Position numbers and translations under genes: made by a program | The notes under the pieces: generated by a model | The model's input: only the letters and a program-made list of their open reading frames with translations | Told to the model about the DNA's origin: nothing | The model's database searches: none | Source: a bacterium | GTDB lineage: Bacteria; Desulfobacterota; JAPLJL01 | Assembly (NCBI GenBank): GCA_028713675.1 | Contig: JAQTNV010000019.1 | Span: forward strand, 1 to 60,187 | Direction: 5' to 3' | DNA: 60,187 nt | In this document: positions 29,783 to 37,357 of the stretch, piece after piece | How positions within the stretch are numbered: position 1 is the first letter of the stretch | How the letters are laid out: every line of letters starts with the position of its first letter

Positions 29783-30583
29783 ATGACGGGGAAATTGAAC
29801 TGGTGGAAAGTGAGTTTGACGCTGCTGGTCGCGCTTGCGGTTTGTTCTTTTGGGGCGGATCGGGTCTCTGCGGCTGATTGGCCGGATATCCTCAAGCAAT
29901 TAAAGTCCACCCAGGAGAGCTTCCAGGGCGAGATCAAGGACATGACCTTGGCTCAGGAAATCAAGATGGACACACCCAATGGGGAGATGACCCAGGAGAT
30001 GAAGCTTTTCCGAAAAGGCGATAAATACAGGTGGGAAAACAAAATGCAGGGCGGCCAGATGTCCGGATCGATGGAAACCACCGTTATTTACGATGGCAAG
30101 GATACCTGGATGATCTCGCCCTTTACGGGCAAGAAAAAGATGAATGACAATGAGCAGAAACAGTATCAGGGCCAAAGGGATTGGTGGAACCAGTTCTCGG
30201 ACAAAACCGCCATTACCGGGAGCGAAACGGTTGGCGGCCGGGATTGTTACGTGGTGGCGGTTAATGATCCCCAAAAAAGTTCTTTTACCCGGATCTGGGT
30301 GGATAAAAAAAGCCTGAATTTCATCAAGGGAGAGATTAAAAATTCCAAGGGCGAGATCTCGGAGATGATCAACTCGGATTTCCGGAAGATCAAGGGAGAC
30401 AGGGAAATGCCTTACAAGATGGAGATGTTCACGAAAGGCAAACTGCTTTCCTCCGCGACCGTCAAGTCCGTGGAAATCAATAAAGGTCTGCCGGACGATC
30501 TGTTCTCCGCGGAAAAAATCCAGGCGAAAGGAATGGACTTTAAGTCGATCATGAAGGGATTGCCGATTCCGCAGGGAAAATAG
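29783..30583 (+). CDS. LolA-like periplasmic lipoprotein-sorting-type protein
   Basis: 266 residues from the ATG at 29783, chosen because AAGAAAGGGGG ends seven bases upstream; an in-frame ATG at 29762 is possible. A signal peptide ends VSA-A near residue 28. The rest resembles the LolA/LolB/YhdG-like half-barrel: LAQEIKMDTPNGEMTQEMKLFRKGDKYR near 50 and TWMISPFTGKKKM near 100, then a two-strand RIWVDKKSLNFIKGE signature near 180. It might carry lipoproteins or be a relative that binds hydrophobic ligands. It follows cusA but has its own promoter candidate and a strong terminator at 30697-30723, so it is probably transcribed alone. Confidence 0.75.
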   Translation: MTGKLNWWKVSLTLLVALAVCSFGADRVSAADWPDILKQLKSTQESFQGEIKDMTLAQEIKMDTPNGEMTQEMKLFRKGDKYRWENKMQGGQMSGSMETTVIYDGKDTWMISPFTGKKKMNDNEQKQYQGQRDWWNQFSDKTAITGSETVGGRDCYVVAVNDPQKSSFTRIWVDKKSLNFIKGEIKNSKGEISEMINSDFRKIKGDREMPYKMEMFTKGKLLSSATVKSVEINKGLPDDLFSAEKIQAKGMDFKSIMKGLPIPQGK

Positions 30584-30696
30584 GGCATAGGGAATTAAGA
30601 GTTTCGGGTTTCGAGTTTCAAGTTTCGAGTTCTAAATACCGACACCCTGGCCGACACGAGCTGTCGGCTCGGGCAGGCTGACACGGAATATGTTAG

Positions 30697-30723
30697 GGGC
30701 GGCCGAAAGGCCGCCCTTTTTTT
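30697..30723 (+). terminator. Strong rho-independent terminator
   Basis: A perfect 8-bp stem GGGCGGCC / GGCCGCCC with a GAAA tetraloop is followed by seven T. Confidence 0.95.
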
Positions 30724-30862
30724 CATTCCTTTGTTTTTTGTCATTCCGGCTCCCTTTTCGTCATTCCGGACCTGATCCGGAATCCAGAAAATGAAAAAAT
30801 AATTCCCTCCCCCTAGAGGGGGGAGGGAAAGGGAGAGGGTGATTATCCTGGTTTTGTGGGGT

Positions 30863-30900
30863 GTCATTGCGAGGCCCGGCGTTCCGGGCCGTGGCAATCT
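30863..30900 (+). repeat. TCATTGCGAG palindromic repeat, copy 2
   Basis: TCATTGCGAGGCCCG...CGGGCC...GGCAATCT with a central inverted repeat. With copy 3 (31520-31556, same orientation) it brackets the Phd/RelE genes. Confidence 0.85.
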
Positions 30901-30914
30901 TACTTCTATTCGTA

Positions 30915-30963
30915 TTGTCTTATTATCGAAAATACAATAAAATGTAGCTACGATTGTAGCTAC
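30915..30963 (+). promoter_or_regulatory. Promoter and operator of the Phd/RelE module
   Basis: A TTGTCT -35 box (30915-30920), 17-bp spacer and TAAAAT -10 box (30938-30943) are followed at once by two copies of the self-palindrome GTAGCTAC (30944-30951 and 30956-30963) four bases apart. Phd/YefM antitoxins repress their own promoters by binding paired palindromes, so this is very likely the autoregulatory operator. AAGGAG precedes the ATG. Confidence 0.75.
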
Positions 30964-30978
30964 CAAAAGGAGAAAGAA

Positions 30979-31242
30979 ATGAAATTCGCCAATGTCCGGG
31001 AACTCAAGAACAAAACCTCCGAGATCCTGCGGAAAGCCGAAGCGGAGGACGTGGTAATCACCTCCAACGGCAAGCCGCGGGCAATCCTCAGTGCCGTGAC
31101 CGAAGAGGATTTCGAAGATTATCTTCTGGAAAAAAGTCCGGTTTTTTTAAGGGCTTTGGAAGAGGCCAGGGAGGAGTACCTCGTCAAAGGAGGAATGACT
31201 CCTGCAGAATATTTAAAATCCAGGAAAAAGCGCGGTGGATAA
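30979..31242 (+). CDS. Phd/YefM family antitoxin
   Basis: 87 residues. The N-terminal DNA-binding domain typical of Phd/YefM (MKFANVRELKNKTSEILRKA, then VVITSNGKPRAILS) precedes a charged C-terminal toxin-binding tail. The start at 30979 follows AAGGAG, and the operator lies just before it. The stop overlaps the toxin start by 8 bp, so translation is coupled. It should neutralise the RelE-type toxin downstream. Confidence 0.9.
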   Translation: MKFANVRELKNKTSEILRKAEAEDVVITSNGKPRAILSAVTEEDFEDYLLEKSPVFLRALEEAREEYLVKGGMTPAEYLKSRKKRGG

Positions 31243-31513
31243 ATTCCAGATTAGAATCTCGCCTGCCGCCGCCCGGGATTTAGACCAGCTTGACGATAAG
31301 CTGGTCCAAAAGATCCTGGAAGAAATTGATATTTTGAAGGAAAATCCCTTCCCGAAGGGCAAGCTGATCAGGAAAATTAAAGGAAAAAGTTCGAACTTCT
31401 ACCGCCTCAGGGTTGGTAATTATCGGGTCTTTTATTTTCTGGATGGCCAAGCGGCAGTAATCCTTAAAGTTATCGACAAGAAAAACGCCGACCGCTTTAT
31501 TAAAAATCTTTAA
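31235..31513 (+). CDS. RelE/ParE family toxin
   Basis: 92 residues starting with GTG inside the antitoxin's last codons. It has the RelE fold pattern: ISPAAARDLDQLDDKLVQKI helix pair near residue 8, IRKIKGKSSNFYRLRVGNYRVFY near 48, and a closing VIDKKNADRFIKNL. RelE toxins cleave mRNA on the ribosome; ParE relatives attack gyrase, and the two cannot be split by eye. Paired with the Phd-type antitoxin. Confidence 0.9.
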   Translation: MDKFQIRISPAAARDLDQLDDKLVQKILEEIDILKENPFPKGKLIRKIKGKSSNFYRLRVGNYRVFYFLDGQAAVILKVIDKKNADRFIKNL

Positions 31514-31519
31514 CTTATG

Positions 31520-31556
31520 TCATTGCGAGGCCCGATCCTTCGGGCCGCGGCAATCT
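31520..31556 (+). repeat. TCATTGCGAG palindromic repeat, copy 3
   Basis: Begins seven bases after the relE-type stop and ends GGCAATCT. Same orientation and near-identical ends to copy 2. Confidence 0.85.
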
Positions 31557-31585
31557 AGCCTATTATTTCAGGTCATTAATCTTTT

Positions 31586-31613
31586 CCCACTTATTTCGTT
31601 TTTATCATATAAT
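31586..31613 (+). promoter_or_regulatory. Putative promoter with TATAAT upstream of hicAB
   Basis: CCCACTT...TCATATAAT matches the 28 bp before the LolA-like gene (29719-29746) at 24 positions. TATAAT is at 31608-31613, about 116 bp before the HicA start. No convincing -35 box. Confidence 0.45.
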
Positions 31614-31728
31614 AAAAAGGTACTATGATAGACACCAACCCAACTGGAAAGGATCTATTGGTATTACGCATTCATATTTTATTTAAAGAATTCTCTTGAT
31701 CATTTACACTAATAGGTGTAAATTTAAA

Positions 31729-31905
31729 GTGAAACGGAAGGATTTGGAAAAGAGGTTAAGGAACCTGGGGTGGCGGATATCCCGGCACGGGAAAAGACAC
31801 GACATCTGGACCGACGGTGAACGGGAAACGGCGATTCCCCGCCATGTTGAGATCAATGAATACACGGCCGAAGCCATTCTAAAAGAAGCCGAAGGAGATG
31901 AATGA
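31729..31905 (+). CDS. hicA: HicA family toxin
   Basis: 58 residues from the GTG at 31729; a TTG at 31696 would add 11 residues not typical of the family. The HicA double-stranded-RNA-binding-like fold shows in KRKDLEKRLRNLGWRISR, the catalytic-type histidine in GKRHDIW and the closing IPRHVEINEYTAEAILKE. It is an mRNA interferase. The stop overlaps the HicB start codon (ATGA). Confidence 0.88.
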   Translation: MKRKDLEKRLRNLGWRISRHGKRHDIWTDGERETAIPRHVEINEYTAEAILKEAEGDE

Positions 31906-32330
31906 TGCGTTTATCGGGGCGGGTGTTTAAATCGGGGCGTTTTTGGGCCATTGAGGTACCGATTCTAAACGTAGTTACCCAGGGAAGGACAAAAAAAGAA
32001 GCTTTCCTGATGATCGCCGACGCCATTGAATCACTGGCGGACAGAAAAGATTTTCGGGTAAAGGTATTTCCGGGTCGAGGGCAGGGCTTCGAAATCAGCG
32101 CGAATGACCAATCATTTCTAATGTCTTTTTTGCTAAAGCGTTTACGATTGAAGAAAGGGCTTTCTCTTCTCCAGGTAGCGGAAAAGTTAGGGATCAAATC
32201 GCCGAATGCCTATGCCCGATACGAACAGGGCGTTTCAGTGCCGACCGTGGAGAAGTTAACCCAACTACTCTCCGCAGTGTCTCCGGGAGCGGATTTTGTT
32301 TTAAGGGAAAGCCGGGAGCCATTTGATTAA
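31902..32330 (+). CDS. hicB: HicB family antitoxin with XRE helix-turn-helix
   Basis: 142 residues. The N-terminal half (residues 1-60: GRFWAIEVPILNVVTQGRTKKEAFLMIADAIE) is the partly degraded RNase-H-like HicB fold. The C-terminal half (about 72-130: LLKRLRLKKGLSLLQVAEKLGI...YARYEQGVSVPTVEKL) is an XRE-type DNA-binding domain, which lets the complex repress its own operon. AAGGAG inside hicA serves as ribosome site, and the start overlaps the hicA stop. Confidence 0.88.
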   Translation: MMRLSGRVFKSGRFWAIEVPILNVVTQGRTKKEAFLMIADAIESLADRKDFRVKVFPGRGQGFEISANDQSFLMSFLLKRLRLKKGLSLLQVAEKLGIKSPNAYARYEQGVSVPTVEKLTQLLSAVSPGADFVLRESREPFD

Positions 32331-32354
32331 AATGGGGAAGACTATCAGATCAAC

Positions 32355-32412
32355 AAAGCAACAAGTAAACAGCGTCCCGTAGAGCGTAAAGCAACAAGTA
32401 AACAGCGTCCCG
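32355..32412 (+). repeat. Tandem duplication with 33-bp period
   Basis: A 25-bp string starting AAAGCAACAAG and ending CGTCCCG occurs at 32355-32379 and again, identical, at 32388-32412. No function is evident. Confidence 0.85.
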
Positions 32413-32491
32413 CAAATTATATTAAATTAATCACCACCAGGGGGATGTAGCTCCGTAATTCCAAGATATATAAAAAGATAAAATTGAAAAT

Positions 32492-32533
32492 AAATCCCGA
32501 CGGATGACAGTCGCTTCGAATCCGTCGGGATTT
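32492..32533 (-). terminator. Terminator of the DUF2769 gene
   Basis: A perfect 14-bp stem (AAATCCCGACGGAT / ATCCGTCGGGATTT) with a 14-nt loop. Leftward, it is followed by TTTATTTTCAATTTT; rightward the tail is poorer, so it mainly serves the gene ending at 32571. Confidence 0.8.
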
Positions 32534-32570
32534 AATAGAAAACAACTTTTTGAAACGGGAGGACCGGAAT

Positions 32571-32975
32571 TTAGGTCTTTTTCATGGATTTGGCATCGCC
32601 CTTGGTACAATAATATCCCCATTTCAGCTTCAATTTCTTCTCCACCGGGCATTGACCGCAAATACAGCCTTTTTCCTCTTTGATGCATTTGCTCTTGCCC
32701 ATGAGGCAGAAACCGCCTTTTTCGTCGCAGGCGACCCAGCTGGGGCATTTACCGCAGACGCAATTATTCATGACGTATTCCATCGTTTCTGCTTCGGTCA
32801 TCTTCTTTCCTGCGGGTTTTTTCCCTTTCGACTTTTTCTCAGCGGGCTTGGGCTCAACCGCCTTCTCCTGCGCGTAGCCCCGGCCGCTCGAAATTGAAAG
32901 GGCGGCTAACAATCCCAGCGCGCCGGCCCCGATGGTTTGCAGAAAACCTCGGCGTGATTGGTCCTTTTCCAGCAT
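32571..32975 (-). CDS. Tat-exported cysteine-rich protein (DUF2769-like)
   Basis: 134 residues from the ATG at 32975, chosen for the AGGAGG five bases upstream. The N-terminus QSRRGFLQTIGAGALGLLAAL is a twin-arginine signal, so the protein is probably exported folded with its cofactor. After a Lys/Pro-rich linker come two Cys clusters, CVCGKCPSWVACDEKGGFCLMG and CICGQCPVEKKLKLKWGYYC, as in DUF2769 proteins of anaerobes. Metal or Fe-S binding is likely; function unknown. The ThDP enzyme gene lies upstream on the same strand, 403 bp away. Confidence 0.78.
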   Translation of the reverse strand: MLEKDQSRRGFLQTIGAGALGLLAALSISSGRGYAQEKAVEPKPAEKKSKGKKPAGKKMTEAETMEYVMNNCVCGKCPSWVACDEKGGFCLMGKSKCIKEEKGCICGQCPVEKKLKLKWGYYCTKGDAKSMKKT

Positions 32976-33378
32976 ATTGCCTCCTTTTTTAGAAATTTTG
33001 ATTTGCCGGCAAACCCGAAGGTATACGGGTTCCGGGGTTTCCAATATGAAAATGCAAAAAGGATGCCAGGCCAAATAATTAGCCAGAAGGGCAAAAATTC
33101 AACATTTATATATTAAATATAAGGAAAAACACGAAAACGAAGAAAATCATTCCTATCAAACAGGAAAAAATTACTGTAGGACGGAATTCCGGAGGAACTT
33201 CGAGCAAACTTCGAGATTCAAGTCTTTACTTTGACATTTCCGCCGCGGTTTTAGAGCCGGCCGTGACTGATTTTATTTCTATTTATTTCGCAGGCTTTCC
33301 TCGGCCACAATGCCTCGGGATATAATCGAAAAGCCTTGCCCTACGCCCTATGCCCTCTGCCCTCTGCCCTATGCTTTA
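32976..33378. other. 403-bp intergenic region
   Basis: No gene. AT-rich on the left (33080-33180), then a 37-bp repeat at 33299-33335 also found near 57995-58030, and a CCCTATGCCCTCTGCCC tract (33341-33373) ending at the ThDP gene. Confidence 0.65.
33299..33335 (+). repeat. CCTCGGCCACAATGCC repeat, copy 1
   Basis: CCTCGGCCACAATGCCTCGG plus ATATAATCGAAAAGCC. It sits between GGCTTT and AAAGCC arms, as if placed in the loop of a GCAGGCTT-type hairpin. Copy 2 is at 57995-58030. Confidence 0.8.
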
Positions 33379-35034
33379 TTAAAAGACGCCGCTTTCGGCG
33401 GCCATTTTGCTCACCGGATGCGGATACCGGGGGTCAACGAGCACGTTGACGCAGGCCGGTTTACCTGATTTCAGCGCCCGTTCCAGTGCCGGGCGGATAT
33501 CCTCCGGTTTTTCCACGAATTCGCCGTGCCCGCCCAGGGCCGCCACCATTTGGTCGTATCGCACGGGGCCAAGTTCGCAGGCGCAGGCGCGGTCAAAACC
33601 GAACATCAGTTCCTGCCCGTGTTTGATCATGCCCCAGGCCTGGTCGTTTCCGATCACGCAGAGCACGGGGATTTTGTGGCGCACCGCGGTGTCGAATTCC
33701 ATGCCGTTCAGGCCGAACGTGCCGTCGCCGGAGAGGAGCACGACCGTCCGATCCGGTTGCGCGAGCTTAGCGGCCAGGGCGAAGGGCAGGCCCACGCCCA
33801 GGCACCCGAGCGGGCCGGTGGCGATGACCGACCCCGGCCGTTCGGCCGGGAAAACCTCGCTGCCCCAGAGCATGATGTCGCCGCCGTCGCAGATGTAGAC
33901 GGCCTTCCCGCCGACCAAGTCCCGGATCTCTTCCACCAGGCGCCGGGGATGAATCGGCGTTCCCTTCAGGTCGTACTCGGAACGGTTGCTCTTCGAGTTT
34001 TCGGACACCATGGTCCGGGCCTGTTCCGCCCAGGCGCTCCCGTCAATCTTTTCCCGGGATTTCCGCATTTCTTCCAGCACCAGCCGGACATCGCCGAAAA
34101 TGCCGATGTCCGGTCCGCGGTTGAGCCCGATTTCGGAAGGTTCGATATCCACCTGGATGACTTTGACATGGGGCTGGAAAATCCGCCCGTAGAGGAGCAT
34201 GAAATTAAAACGCGTCCCGAGCGCCAGGACGGCGTCCGCCGTCATGAGGGTCGGCAGGAGCTCCAGCATGGAACCGGACAGGGCGAGCGGGTGGGAATCC
34301 GGCAGGATCCCCCGGCCTCCGGTGCGGGTGATTACCGGGATATGAGTTTTTTCGGCAAAGGCTTTGATCGCTTCTTCGGCCCGGGACCAGTAACTGCCGG
34401 TACCCGCCAGGATCAGGGGACGCTCGGCCCGGGCCAGCAGGGCGCAGGCTTCGGCTACCAGGGCCGGGTCGCCCGCGGGCTTGGCTTCGGTGCGGTATCT
34501 TTCCGGGAATTCCACCTTCGATTCCTCCACCTTGGCGAAGAGGATATCCATGGGCAGTTCCAGGTAGACGGGCCCGGGCCGCCCGCTGAGCGCCTGGCGG
34601 TAGGCGGTGGCGATGTAAAACGGGATCCGGTGAGTGTGATGGCAGATCCGCGCCCACTTGGTGATGGGCCGCATCAGCGACATCTGGTCGATGTCCTGCA
34701 GCGTGCCGATGTCATTCTCCTTGAGGGAGCTCCGGCCGCCGAGAATCAGCATGGGCGTGTTGGACTGATACGCGTTGGCCACCGCGGTGACCGCGTCGGT
34801 CAGGCCGGGGCCGGCGGTGACGGCGCAGACCCCCATTTTTCTGGTAATCAGGGACCACCCTTCCGCCATATGCGCCGCCGCCTGCTCATGCCGGGTATCG
34901 ATCAGCCGGATGCCTTCATCGAGACAGGCGTCGAAAATCGGCATCAGGTGCCCGCCGCTTAAGGTAAAAAGGTGTTCCACGCCTTCCTTCTTGAGCGCTT
35001 TCACTACCAGGCGCCCGCCGTCCAGCTTATCCAT
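33379..35034 (-). CDS. Thiamine diphosphate-dependent enzyme, acetolactate synthase-like
   Basis: 551 residues from the ATG at 35034, which follows GGAGAGG. Three ThDP-enzyme domains are seen: the N-terminal pyrimidine-binding domain with DTRHEQAAAHMAEGW (catalytic Glu near residue 50), the central domain, and the C-terminal diphosphate domain with GDGTFGLNGMEFDTAVRHKIPVLCVIGNDQAWG (metal-binding GDG...N near 430). Candidates are acetolactate synthase, benzoylformate decarboxylase and 2-hydroxyacyl-CoA lyase. No ilvN-type regulatory subunit or other Ilv genes are nearby, so a catabolic lyase is plausible. The substrate cannot be fixed from sequence. Confidence 0.85.
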   Translation of the reverse strand: MDKLDGGRLVVKALKKEGVEHLFTLSGGHLMPIFDACLDEGIRLIDTRHEQAAAHMAEGWSLITRKMGVCAVTAGPGLTDAVTAVANAYQSNTPMLILGGRSSLKENDIGTLQDIDQMSLMRPITKWARICHHTHRIPFYIATAYRQALSGRPGPVYLELPMDILFAKVEESKVEFPERYRTEAKPAGDPALVAEACALLARAERPLILAGTGSYWSRAEEAIKAFAEKTHIPVITRTGGRGILPDSHPLALSGSMLELLPTLMTADAVLALGTRFNFMLLYGRIFQPHVKVIQVDIEPSEIGLNRGPDIGIFGDVRLVLEEMRKSREKIDGSAWAEQARTMVSENSKSNRSEYDLKGTPIHPRRLVEEIRDLVGGKAVYICDGGDIMLWGSEVFPAERPGSVIATGPLGCLGVGLPFALAAKLAQPDRTVVLLSGDGTFGLNGMEFDTAVRHKIPVLCVIGNDQAWGMIKHGQELMFGFDRACACELGPVRYDQMVAALGGHGEFVEKPEDIRPALERALKSGKPACVNVLVDPRYPHPVSKMAAESGVF

Positions 35035-35297
35035 GTTTCCTCTCCTTTTTTGGCCAATCAGATATGGTTGTTCGCTCATTCCGCCAGATTCAGGACGGGA
35101 TGTCAAGAAAATGTTCGGGATTTAAGAAATTCCGAACTTCGAGGGCCGGGTCTTTAAGATTGTATTTAAAGAAAATAATTTTAGACCTGATCCTGCATTT
35201 TTCAGTCTGGGGGGAAGGGATTATAATTTATGCATATGAATTTATCGGGATTAAGTCTTGTTTTTTGCCATTTGATATAAGCTTTGTATTTTAAGTC

Positions 35298-35684
35298 ATG
35301 AAAGATAACCTGGTTACAATCGGGAAGTATTTGAATTACCTTGAAGCCGAGGTAATTAAAACCAGACTCGAATCGGAAGGAATTGAGTGCTATGTAACAG
35401 ATCTAAGTTCGAATATTATAGCCGGCACACCATATGCTATTGAACATAGGTTGCAGGTCTGGGAATCGGATGTGGAAAAGGCGAAGGAAATTCTTGGACA
35501 AAAACCCATTGAATTGGATGAGAATTCCGATATCGCCGAAGGCGAGGACCTGAATTATCCCGCAGCCCAGGAGCAAAAAGGGATTGTAGAAATCCTGGCA
35601 GATAAAAAGAACTCTAAATTGTTTATTGTGGTAATGGCCGGGGCTATTTTACTCATTTATTTACTGATTAAATTAATCATATAA
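35298..35684 (+). CDS. DUF2007 domain membrane-anchored protein
   Basis: 128 residues. DUF2007 (putative signal-transducing) fold at residues 1-68: VTIGKYLNYLEAEVIKTRLESEGI...LQVWESDVEKAKEIL. An acidic linker leads to a single C-terminal helix (about 106-126), making it tail-anchored. It is more AT-rich than its surroundings. The CDF transporter starts 3 bp after its stop, so they form an operon. Confidence 0.8.
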   Translation: MKDNLVTIGKYLNYLEAEVIKTRLESEGIECYVTDLSSNIIAGTPYAIEHRLQVWESDVEKAKEILGQKPIELDENSDIAEGEDLNYPAAQEQKGIVEILADKKNSKLFIVVMAGAILLIYLLIKLII

Positions 35685-35687
35685 GAA

Positions 35688-36617
35688 ATGAACGATAACC
35701 ATCATCACGAAAATCTGAGCAATATCCGGCTCGTGCTGTTTTTGAACCTGGGATTCTCGGCTTTCGAATTTGTCGGCGGGGTCCTGACCAACAGCATGGC
35801 CATCCTGGCCGACGCGGTTCACGATCTCGGGGACGGCCTGGCGCTGGGACTCGCTTTTTTCCTGGAGAAACGCTCGGTTTCGCCCGGAGACCACAGGTAT
35901 TCGTACGGTTACCGGCGATTTTCGCTTCTGGGCGCCCTGATCACCGCGGCTTTGCTGATTTTCGGCAGTTTATACATTTTATCCGTGGCCATCCCCCGCC
36001 TGCTCCGGCCCGAGCACTCCAACGCGCAGGGGATGCTGATATTCGCGCTGATCGGCGTGGTGGTCAATGGCATCGGGGCGCTCCGGATGATGAAAAGCCA
36101 TGGCCTCAACGCGCGCATGGTTACCTGGCACCTGGTTGAGGATATCCTGGGGTGGCTGGCGGTCCTGGTGGTAGCCGCGGTCATGCTTTTCCGGGACATC
36201 CCCATCCTGGACCCGGCGCTTTCCTGCCTGATCGCGTTGTATGTGCTTTACCGGGTGCTCGTAAACCTGAAAAAGACGCTTACGGTGGTGATGCAGGGCG
36301 TGCCGGAGGATGTGGATATGCCCCAGATCGAAAAAGAACTGAAGGAATTGTCCGGGGTCAGGTCCGCGCATCATACCCACATCTGGTCCCTGGACGGCGA
36401 ACAGCATGTGCTCAGCACCCACCTGGTGGTGGACGAGAAAATGGAGATCAAGGACCTGGCCGGGTTAAAAGAGACGGTCAGGGAGGTGGTGGCCAGGCAT
36501 AAAATCGCCCATTCCACCGTGGAAATCGAATTTCCCGGAGAGGTCTGCCGTTCCCAGACGGATAGTTGTTATAACGGGGCGGAGGGTAAAAAAGCCGGGG
36601 AGACTGAAAAAAAATAA
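35688..36617 (+). CDS. Cation diffusion facilitator (CzcD/ZitB-like)
   Basis: 309 residues, a proton-coupled Zn/Co/Cd exporter of the inner membrane. A short His-rich N-terminus (MNDNHHHEN) precedes six hydrophobic segments. The metal-site pattern is seen in TM2 as ADAVHDLGDGLALGLAFF (residues 44-61) and in TM5 as WHLVEDILGWL (about 146-156). The C-terminal cytosolic domain holds HHTHIWSLDGEQHVLSTHLVV (about 225-245). It overlaps nothing but is only 7 bp from the convergent hemerythrin gene. Confidence 0.93.
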   Translation: MNDNHHHENLSNIRLVLFLNLGFSAFEFVGGVLTNSMAILADAVHDLGDGLALGLAFFLEKRSVSPGDHRYSYGYRRFSLLGALITAALLIFGSLYILSVAIPRLLRPEHSNAQGMLIFALIGVVVNGIGALRMMKSHGLNARMVTWHLVEDILGWLAVLVVAAVMLFRDIPILDPALSCLIALYVLYRVLVNLKKTLTVVMQGVPEDVDMPQIEKELKELSGVRSAHHTHIWSLDGEQHVLSTHLVVDEKMEIKDLAGLKETVREVVARHKIAHSTVEIEFPGEVCRSQTDSCYNGAEGKKAGETEKK

Positions 36618-36624
36618 GCCGGTC

Positions 36625-37206
36625 TTAGCGGCCGGATTCGATGATCTTGGTTTTCTGCGTGGCTTCACCCGGGGCTTTTTCCAGCTTTTCGATAATCAGT
36701 TTATATTTTTCGTGGATCAGCGTGCGGTCCAGCTCGTATTCATCCCGGACCAGGGAGTCTTTTTCCTCCTGGGATAGATACTGCATGGCCGGGGCGAACA
36801 GTCTTTTCTCTTCCTTCTCCATGTGTTTTGGGGCGTTTACGGTCATGTCCTCTAAAAGCTGCTGGAGCTCGCGGATCGCGCCCTTTTCCCCCTTGGCGTA
36901 GCGCCGGGTGATGCTCTGAAGATTGTCGATCCATTCCCGGGTTTTGACATGATTGTCGACCAGTTCCTCCATGATTTTCTGGAGCTCGGGGGTGAGATCT
37001 TTCTTTTCCAGTTTCCGGAACAGGATGAATTCCTCTTTGCCGTGATGGCAGCGGTCGGCGTAGAAACGAAAGAAATCAACCGCTGCTTCCAGCAGGTTGA
37101 GGTTCACCCGCTTGAGCTTTTTCATGGTACTCAGCTCTTCGCTCAGGAGTCCGAGCATGCGTTCGATCATCCGGTGTTCGCTTTGCAGGGGGTCGATGGG
37201 AAGCAT
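36625..37206 (-). CDS. Hemerythrin domain protein
   Basis: 193 residues. Di-iron hemerythrin-like four-helix bundle with ligands in EHRMIERML (residue 10), RCHHGKEEFILFRKLEKK (about 53-70), VDNHVKTREWI (about 86) and PKHMEKEEKRLFAPAM (about 132-147). In anaerobes such proteins bind oxygen, NO or iron. Convergent with the CDF gene. The ribosome site is weak. Confidence 0.92.
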   Translation of the reverse strand: MLPIDPLQSEHRMIERMLGLLSEELSTMKKLKRVNLNLLEAAVDFFRFYADRCHHGKEEFILFRKLEKKDLTPELQKIMEELVDNHVKTREWIDNLQSITRRYAKGEKGAIRELQQLLEDMTVNAPKHMEKEEKRLFAPAMQYLSQEEKDSLVRDEYELDRTLIHEKYKLIIEKLEKAPGEATQKTKIIESGR

Positions 37207-37357
37207 GGGAATATTTTTAATAATAGATCAATAAAGTGTCAGTGTCGGTGTCCGTGTCCGTATATAGTTGTTTGCTGCTTGCGACTTGCTGCCTGATTCC
37301 AGAATTATAACCCATCCCCCATCACCTATCACCTATCACCCATCACCTGCTTGGGGG

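Larger units (their letters stand above)
30584..30978. other. 395-bp intergenic region: terminator, repeats, antitoxin promoter
   Basis: No gene. It holds a GTTTCGGGTTTCGAG tract (30600-30632), the terminator at 30697-30723, a GTCATTCCGGACCTGATCCGGAATCC palindromic repeat (about 30760-30788), a GGGGGGAGGGAAAGGG tract (30814-30836), a TCATTGCGAG repeat (30863-30900) and the Phd/RelE promoter-operator. Confidence 0.75.
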
